Shown piece by piece: positions 58,720 to 64,000 of a stretch of DNA of 64,000 nucleotides. The position numbers and the translations under genes were made by a program. Location: contig NZ_UWYY01000018.1 of assembly GCF_900608595.1 (NCBI RefSeq), positions 1 through 64,000 on the forward strand, in the 5' to 3' direction. How positions within the stretch are numbered: the first letter of the stretch is position 1; each line of letters opens with the position of its first letter. The notes beneath the pieces are model-generated. The model ran no database searches, had not been told where the DNA came from, and saw nothing but the letters and a program-made list of their open reading frames with translations. The DNA is from Promicromonospora panici. GTDB lineage: Bacteria > Actinomycetota > Actinomycetes > Actinomycetales > Cellulomonadaceae.

Positions 58720-59208
58720 ATGAGCGACACCTCGAAGACCAACGACCAGCGCGCCGACTCCCGAGCCGATCATCCGGCGGGGACGTTCTCCGAGCAGGAG
58801 CGTGCCGCGATGAAGGCGCGCGCCGCGGAGCTGAAGGCGGAGGCGCGCGGCAGCCGCGCCGAGAAGAAGGCGGCCAAGGACGAGGCGGCCTGCCTGTCCA
58901 AGATCGCCGACATGGCGTCGCCGGACCGGGAGGTGGCCACCCGCGTGCACGACATCGTCACCAACACCGCCCCGGAGCTGGCGCCGACGACCTGGTACGG
59001 GCAGCCCGCCTACGCGAAGGACGGCAAGGTGGTGTGCTTCTTCCGCAGCGGGCTGCTGGACAAGGAGCGCTACTCGACGCTGGGGTTCAGCGTCGAGGCG
59101 AACCTTGACGAGGACGGCGGCCTGTGGCCGACGTCGTACGCCGTGGCCGGGCTGGACGATGCGGGCGAGGCCACGATCGCGGAGCTGGTCAGGAAGGCTT
59201 TGCGCTGA
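58720..59208 (+). CDS. DUF1801 domain protein
   Basis: 162 residues from ATG 58720 (AAGGGA eleven bases upstream). The N-terminal 60 residues are very charged and lysine-rich (MKARAAELKAEARGSRAEKKAAKDEA), a probable nucleic-acid-binding or disordered tail. The DUF1801 (YdhG-like) domain follows: APELAPTTWYGQPAYAKDGKVVCFF. Some relatives are annotated as iron chaperones by homology to frataxin-like folds, which is not supported further here. Single gene. Confidence 0.75.
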   Translation: MSDTSKTNDQRADSRADHPAGTFSEQERAAMKARAAELKAEARGSRAEKKAAKDEAACLSKIADMASPDREVATRVHDIVTNTAPELAPTTWYGQPAYAKDGKVVCFFRSGLLDKERYSTLGFSVEANLDEDGGLWPTSYAVAGLDDAGEATIAELVRKALR

Positions 59209-59220
59209 CGCGGCGGGCGC

Positions 59221-60672
59221 TCAGAGGCTCTGCGGAAAGTCGAAGACCCGGTCCGGGTCGTACCGTCGCTTGAGCCGCTCGAGGCGGTCCGCCGCTGACC
59301 CGTAGTACGCGCGGCGCCAGTCCGGGAGGCGAGGATCGAAGTCGTTCTGATACGCCTCCCCGGAGGCGTACGGCCGCATGGCGGAGTGGATCGCACCCAG
59401 CCATTCCTCGGCGGCGGCAGCAGCATCGGCATCGGCCGGCGTCGGGCGACCGACGCCCGCGTCGTCGAACGGGTCCCAGCTCGCCTCGTACTGCGCGAGA
59501 AAGCGGTGGTGGCGATGGACGAACGCCGTCTCGTGCGCGGGCCGCCGGTTCATCGCGCCGCCCATGGCGACGGCAGCCATGGACGCATCGACGTCGGCAG
59601 GGGCGTTCTCCACGGTCGTGATCGCCGCACCGATCGCCTCGGCGGGAAGCGACGCCGCGACGAAGTCGCTCCGGACGTCGTAGCACGGCCGGTCGGCCGG
59701 CCCGGGTATGTCCCCGGCGAACCGCCGGATCGTGTCGAAGTGCGGCTCGGTGCGGACCCCGTGGCGGGTGCGGCCGTCGGGGAGGGCCGCCAGCCGCGCG
59801 GCGAGGTCGTCGTGGCCGCCGAGCCCGAAGGCGACGACGGAGACCGAGGGGCCGCTCGCGTCCTTCTGGAGACGCAGGGCCGACCACATCTCGTCCGGCA
59901 GTTCGGGTGCCCAGTCCTGCCACGCGGCCAGCACGTCGGCCGCCCGCGACCACGGCCACGCCAGGTCCGCGGACGAGGACTCGTGGACGGCGTGCGTGCT
60001 CAGCCGCAGCTCCGTGACAACACCGAAGCTACCGTTCCCCGCGCCGCGCAGCGCCCAGAACAGATCGGGTTCCTGGTCCGGGCCGCAGGTCCGGACCGTG
60101 CCGTCCGCCGTCACCACGGTCGCCTCGAGGAGGTTGTCGCACGAGAGGCCGTACGCTCGCGACAGCAGGCCGTGCCCACCGCCGAGCGTCAGCCCCGATA
60201 CGCCGACTGACGGGCAGGTGCCGCCGGAGATCGTGACGCCGTGCTCGGCGAGCACCGCATAGACGTCGCCGAGGCATGCACCGGCGCCGACGAGGGCGGC
60301 GCCCGGCTGGACGGTGATGTCGTCCATCCGTCGTACGTCGACGACCAGCCGGCCGTTCCCGCTGGACCAGCCGGCGTAGGAGTGGCCACCGCTCCGGACC
60401 GCCGGCGGTATGCCGTGTGCCCGGGCGAACCTCAGGCACTCCGCGACGTCGGCGGCCGAGGTCACGAAGGCGACAGCAGCCGGGCGGACGTCGTCGAACC
60501 GGCGGTTGAACAGCCGGCTCGCCTCGGCGTACCCGGCGGCGTCGGGCCGCAGCACCTCGCCGCCGATCGAGTGCTCCAGAGCCCGCCACGCGCTCGCGCT
60601 CGCCGCGCCGGACGCCGTCGTGTCCGAAGTCGTCGTGATGTGCGGTCTGCGGTGCGGCCGGTCTCGTGTCAT
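59221..60672 (-). CDS. FAD-dependent oxidoreductase with bicovalent flavin (BBE type)
   Basis: 483 residues. FAD-binding PCMH domain with SGGHSYAGWSSG and SGGTCPSVGVSGLTLGGGHG; His97 and Cys153 are the two flavin attachment sites of bicovalent enzymes. The C-terminal berberine-bridge motif YQNDFDPRLPDWRRAYYG is complete. Relatives oxidise sugars or oligosaccharides, or build natural products; which is unknown here. No signal peptide; it converges on the DUF1801 gene with 12 bp between. Confidence 0.87.
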   Translation of the reverse strand: MTRDRPHRRPHITTTSDTTASGAASASAWRALEHSIGGEVLRPDAAGYAEASRLFNRRFDDVRPAAVAFVTSAADVAECLRFARAHGIPPAVRSGGHSYAGWSSGNGRLVVDVRRMDDITVQPGAALVGAGACLGDVYAVLAEHGVTISGGTCPSVGVSGLTLGGGHGLLSRAYGLSCDNLLEATVVTADGTVRTCGPDQEPDLFWALRGAGNGSFGVVTELRLSTHAVHESSSADLAWPWSRAADVLAAWQDWAPELPDEMWSALRLQKDASGPSVSVVAFGLGGHDDLAARLAALPDGRTRHGVRTEPHFDTIRRFAGDIPGPADRPCYDVRSDFVAASLPAEAIGAAITTVENAPADVDASMAAVAMGGAMNRRPAHETAFVHRHHRFLAQYEASWDPFDDAGVGRPTPADADAAAAAEEWLGAIHSAMRPYASGEAYQNDFDPRLPDWRRAYYGSAADRLERLKRRYDPDRVFDFPQSL

Positions 60673-60692
60673 GCCTGCCGATTCTGCCCGGG

Positions 60693-62081
60693 TCAGGAAC
60701 CCAGGGCCTGCTGACGACGCAGCGCCAGGGCCTCCTCCACGCGTCGCACGTCACGCGGGTACACGCGATAGAGGGCACCGAGGACCAGTGCGTTCACGAG
60801 CATCAGGCCGACGAGGATCCACAGGAACACGGACTGGATGCCCAGTGAGTTCGCCAGCTGTCCTGCGCCGAGGGAGAACATTGCCCAGCCGATGGTCTCG
60901 AACACGGTGATGAAGATGGCGAACGCCTGGCCGCGCAGCTCGGGGACGATCACCGAGGCCACGATCGGCCGGTTGACCGGCGGGTTCAGGCCCTGGGCGA
61001 TGCCCATCAGCGCCCAGAAGACCCCGTAGACCTCGATCCGCTCGTGGTCGAACTGCGTCCCGAAGAAGGCGGCGAGCGCGAACGCGACCTGCGCGGCCTG
61101 GATGTAGACGATGCGGCCCCGGTTCGGCAGGACGGCGTCCAGGCGGCCGACGATCCAGCCTCCGCCGAGCGTCCCGGCGACGTAGCCGACGCCGAAGGGG
61201 ATCAGGACGACCGCCGCGGTCGGATTGTCGAAGCCGCGCTCGGTGACGAGGAACTGGATCCCGAAGACGCCGATCAGCAGGTGCCCCGACAGCAGCCGCG
61301 AGGCCATCATGATCGAGAACGTGGGGACGCGGAACAGGCCCAGCACCTCGCGGACGGAGACGCGGCGCCGCACCCGCTGCTCCTCGGAGATGTCCGTCAG
61401 CTGGGCCTCGGAGGCGCCCACCCCGGGGTCCTTGAACACCAGCGCCTGGGCCAGGGCGGCCAGCAGGCAGATGACGCCGACGGTGAACAGCCCGTACCGC
61501 CACCCGTCCGGGTCGCGGGTGAACAGGGCCAGCGCCGGCCCGAGGAACGCGGACACGGCGCTGATGGCCCCGTAGTAGTAGCTGATCGCGCGGCCGCGGC
61601 TCCGGTCGTCGAAGCTGTCCATGATGACGGCGTTCGCGATCGGCGCCCCGCCGATGATGGACGCCGCCAGCAGCGTGTTGAGGATCAGCAGCTGTGCGAA
61701 GTCCTGCGCGAATCCCGAGGCGATGCCGAAGACGCCGCCCAGCACCGACGTGAGCACGAGGACGAACTTCCGCGACGTCCTGGTCCCCAGCCACACCCAC
61801 ATCGGCCCGGCGGGAGCGGAGACCAGCTTGCCGAGCGCGGCGAGCGTACCGAGGTGACCGCTGTCGAGCCGCAGCGCGGCGGCGATCGCCGGGAACAGGG
61901 TGCTGGTGAGGCTGTTCTCGGTGTTGTCGACGATCGTCGCCCCGGTCAGCACCGACAGGTTGCGCCATCGGTAGGGCACTTTCACAGGGCTCGCGGCGGG
62001 GGTCGTGCGGCTGGACGTGGGGTCCGGCGTCGGGCCTGAGGCTGGTTCCGAGGCGGGCGCCGCAGAGGTGGGCTGAGTCAT
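60693..62081 (-). CDS. MFS transporter, sulfatase partner
   Basis: About 462 residues from ATG 62081 with AGGA seven bases upstream. A 35-residue Pro/Thr/Ser-rich leader is followed by twelve membrane helices (GATIVDNTENSLTSTLFPAI; VWLGTRTSRKFVLVLTS; VIMDSFDDRSRGRAISYYYGAI). The conserved loop DDRSRGRA is MFS-like. It lies 61 bp after the sulfatase gene and is probably in the same unit, so an organic sulfate or its product is a plausible substrate. Confidence 0.82.
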   Translation of the reverse strand: MTQPTSAAPASEPASGPTPDPTSSRTTPAASPVKVPYRWRNLSVLTGATIVDNTENSLTSTLFPAIAAALRLDSGHLGTLAALGKLVSAPAGPMWVWLGTRTSRKFVLVLTSVLGGVFGIASGFAQDFAQLLILNTLLAASIIGGAPIANAVIMDSFDDRSRGRAISYYYGAISAVSAFLGPALALFTRDPDGWRYGLFTVGVICLLAALAQALVFKDPGVGASEAQLTDISEEQRVRRRVSVREVLGLFRVPTFSIMMASRLLSGHLLIGVFGIQFLVTERGFDNPTAAVVLIPFGVGYVAGTLGGGWIVGRLDAVLPNRGRIVYIQAAQVAFALAAFFGTQFDHERIEVYGVFWALMGIAQGLNPPVNRPIVASVIVPELRGQAFAIFITVFETIGWAMFSLGAGQLANSLGIQSVFLWILVGLMLVNALVLGALYRVYPRDVRRVEEALALRRQQALGS

Positions 62082-62142
62082 CAGGGTTCCTGTCGTCGTT
62101 GACAAAGGGGGGTTCGAACAGGCGGTCCGAGCTGCCGGGAGG

Positions 62143-63942
62143 TCAGCTGGTCGTGAGCGCCGCGAGGTCGTCGTCGAGTGCTCGCAGCACGGCGGCGGGG
62201 ATGGTGGCGTGCGCGGCCAGGTCGAGCACGCTGAGCTGGACGGGAACCGCCACGAGCTCCGTGCCGCCGAGGTCCGGTGCGTGCCGTTCGACCGCGGCGC
62301 GCGCGGCCGGGATCTGGAGCAGCTCGACCAGCGGCAGCTCCAGGAGGTCCGCGGCGCGCAGCGTCGAGGTCGCCGGGAGCGGCTCGGCGACGTCGGCGGC
62401 CCGGCCGGCGTGCAGGCGCACGTGCAGATGTGTGGCGTCAGGGGCTCCCGTGACGGGCAGGCCGAGCCGCTGGAACTGGCTCACGGGCGCCTCGTTGGCG
62501 CGCATCAGGTCGAGCAGGAGCCCGATCATGCGCAGCTCCACTTCGTCGTCGGCGAGCGGGTGCTCCTGCCCGGGGTCGGTCTCCAGGTCGAACAGGAGCG
62601 TTCCGTGCTGCCACGGGCTCATCCACATCGCCGGGGCCGAGGTGCGCATGGTGCGCAGCCCTTTGGTGAACCCGAACGGCTCGGCCGGCTGCCACCCGGC
62701 CAGCTCGGTGGGGGAGAAGCGGGCACGCATCCGGGTGGGCATCAGGGTGAACTCCTCCAGCGGCGAGTTCGTGGCGTCGTCCGCGGCGCGCATGTAGACG
62801 TAGCGGCCGTCCGTGACGTTGACGTGCCCGCCGTGGATGCCGAACAGGGCGCCGTCCCGGGCGGGCGCGGCACTGCCGTCGGTCCTGGCTCCGCCGTCGT
62901 CGGCGTCAGGGCTCATCAGGCCGAGATCCCGGCCCTGCATGTCCGGCGTCGGCTCGACGCCGAAGAAGCGCAGCATGGTGGGGGCGATGTCGATGGTCTG
63001 GGCCAGCTCGCCGCGGCGGGAGTCCTGGCCGCTCAGCGCGCCGCGGGCGCGCGGGTCCCACAGGAACATGGGCAGGTGGACCAGCTCGTTGAACCACGGC
63101 TGCACCGACTTGGCCCACCAGCCGTGCTCGCCGAGCAGGAAGCCGTGGTCGGTGTTGACGATCAGCATCGTGTCGTCCCACAGGTCGTGGGCGTCCATCG
63201 CGTCGAGCACCCGGCCCAGCGAGCGGTCGCACATCGAGACCAGCGCGGCGTACTCCAGGCGGGCATGCTCGACCTGACCGGGGTCCTCGGTGACCTTCTT
63301 GTACCGGGGCCAGTCGAACTCCGGCCCGTCGTAGGAGTGCGGGTAGAGGTCCTTGTACCGCTGGTGGCTGAAGAACGGCTCGTGCGGGTCGAACAGCTCG
63401 ATCTGGAGCATCCACCGGTCGGCGTCGGCATTCGTCTCCAGGAAGTGGAGCCCGGCGTCGACCGTCCGCGTCTGCGAGTGCTCCGCCTCGGTCGGCATGT
63501 AGGACCGGTTGATCGCGTCCTGCCGCCGCATCGGGTGGCCCTCGCCGCGCAGCGCGTCGGCGTCGCCCTTCCAGGGGTCGCCCTCCTGGCCGCGGAAGAA
63601 CTCCCAGGTCGTGTAACGCGTGTGGTAGGTGGCGCCGCCGTCCTCCCAGTAGTGCGGGTGGTCGGAGGCCAGGTGCGTGTGCACGCCGGCCTCGCCGAGC
63701 AGCTGCGGCATCGAGTCGTCGAACGGCTCCAGCGGGCCCCAGCCCCGGTGCAGAAAGTTGTACCGGCCCGTGTGCAGCTCCCGGCGGGCCGGCATGCACG
63801 GCATCGACCCGGCGTAGAAGTTGTCGAACGTGACCGCACGCTCGGCCAGCCGGGCGAAGTTCGGGGCGTCCACGAAGGTGTGGCCATAGGGCGCGAGCAG
63901 GTGGCGGTTGAGGCTGTCGAACATCAGGACGATGGCGCGCAC
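62143..63942 (-). CDS. Sulfatase (S1 family), Cys-type, cytoplasmic
   Basis: 599 residues from GTG 63942 with AAGGAG six bases upstream. The active site MPCMPARRELHTGR has Cys49 in C-x-P-x-R, which must be converted to formylglycine by a maturase not encoded in this window. Metal ligands are visible in VLMFDSLNRHLL and NTDHGFLLGEHGWWAK. No signal peptide, so the substrate is imported first. The C-terminal part (about 460-599) is longer than the core fold. Arylsulfatase, choline sulfatase and carbohydrate sulfatase activities are all possible. Confidence 0.88.
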   Translation of the reverse strand: MRAIVLMFDSLNRHLLAPYGHTFVDAPNFARLAERAVTFDNFYAGSMPCMPARRELHTGRYNFLHRGWGPLEPFDDSMPQLLGEAGVHTHLASDHPHYWEDGGATYHTRYTTWEFFRGQEGDPWKGDADALRGEGHPMRRQDAINRSYMPTEAEHSQTRTVDAGLHFLETNADADRWMLQIELFDPHEPFFSHQRYKDLYPHSYDGPEFDWPRYKKVTEDPGQVEHARLEYAALVSMCDRSLGRVLDAMDAHDLWDDTMLIVNTDHGFLLGEHGWWAKSVQPWFNELVHLPMFLWDPRARGALSGQDSRRGELAQTIDIAPTMLRFFGVEPTPDMQGRDLGLMSPDADDGGARTDGSAAPARDGALFGIHGGHVNVTDGRYVYMRAADDATNSPLEEFTLMPTRMRARFSPTELAGWQPAEPFGFTKGLRTMRTSAPAMWMSPWQHGTLLFDLETDPGQEHPLADDEVELRMIGLLLDLMRANEAPVSQFQRLGLPVTGAPDATHLHVRLHAGRAADVAEPLPATSTLRAADLLELPLVELLQIPAARAAVERHAPDLGGTELVAVPVQLSVLDLAAHATIPAAVLRALDDDLAALTTS

Positions 63943-63963
63943 TCGGGTCTCCTTCGGGGCGGG

Positions 63964-64000
63964 TCAGGGCGTGCTGGGACCGGCGAGCTGCTCGCTCGCC
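63964..64000 (-). CDS. Possible C-terminal tail of a gene leaving the window
   Basis: A minus-strand TGA at 63964-63966 closes an open frame reading ASEQLAGPSTP before the window ends, 21 bp before the sulfatase start. Only eleven codons are seen, so neither the gene nor its product can be confirmed. If real, it would be the gene directly upstream in the sulfatase operon. Confidence 0.3.
   Translation of the reverse strand, partial: ASEQLAGPSTP

Noticed and set aside
62111..62120. GGTTCGAACA resembling a tRNA T-loop
   Set aside because: No acceptor stem, anticodon arm or tRNA-length structure around it.
1..64000. CRISPR arrays, integrases, transposases, toxin-antitoxin pairs
   Set aside because: None seen on either strand; the repeats present are short tandem duplications or single palindromes.

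Overview
The window is very GC-rich DNA with short intergenic gaps, many ATGA/GTGA stop-start overlaps, frequent GTG and TTG starts, and possible leaderless promoters. Together with a DUF222/HNH protein, an IdeR/DtxR-type iron box, a LacI-controlled glycosidase locus and a mycobacterial-style succinate dehydrogenase, this points to an actinobacterium. The carbohydrate gene content suggests Micrococcales (Promicromonosporaceae or Cellulomonadaceae); that family-level call is inference. No rRNA, tRNA, CRISPR array or transposase gene was seen.

1-3.8 kb: a 5'-truncated DUF222/HNH endonuclease, a secreted endonuclease I and a Ppx/GppA phosphatase. 3.8-15.7 kb: an iron-related block. A ferric-iron ABC importer (SBP, permease, ATPase) lies downstream, on the same strand, of a three-domain protein: adenylation, carrier protein and membrane acyltransferase-3. 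An IdeR/DtxR-like box covers the promoter of that protein, and a compact phosphopantetheinyl transferase reads away from the same promoter region. A near-perfect second box (18 of 19 consensus positions) lies between a stand-alone siderophore-interacting (SIP) domain protein and a kinase-like protein plus MATE exporter. A formate/nitrite transporter and an MpaB-type oxygenase sit between these parts.

15.8-32.7 kb: a glyoxalase-like protein, a P-loop kinase with a probable ATT start, and a locus that reads as N-glycan degradation. It has a LacI regulator, GH38 alpha-mannosidase, a sugar ABC importer without ATPase, a GH5_18-like beta-mannosidase and a GH3 enzyme on the plus strand, meeting a secreted GH84 and a secreted GH85 endo-beta-N-acetylglucosaminidase on the minus strand. 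Matching 16-bp operators overlap the promoters at both outer ends, so one repressor probably controls both operons. Proposed flow: GH85 frees glycans outside the cell, the ABC system imports them, and GH38 and GH5_18 dismantle them inside.

32.9-36.8 kb: a four-gene succinate dehydrogenase operon behind a CRP/GlxR-like site. 36.8-41.2 kb: a sugar-acid ABC importer plus a glucarate-dehydratase-like enolase-superfamily enzyme. 41.5-44.8 kb: an MFS transporter with a structured leader, a PAS-ANTAR protein and a haem-oxygenase-like putative metal enzyme. 45-48.2 kb: an envelope/stress cluster (YtxH-like, holin-like, DUF3618, YihY/BrkB) and a CDGSH Fe-S protein. 48.2-52.4 kb: an SDR fused to a helical domain, two alpha/beta hydrolases and a 3-methyladenine DNA glycosylase. 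52.6-56.9 kb: LysR, a CitMHS transporter and a split AtuA-family pair, probably for an unknown carboxylate. 57-64 kb: a secreted CocE/NonD hydrolase, a DUF1801 protein, a BBE-type flavoenzyme, and an MFS transporter downstream of a Cys-type sulfatase.
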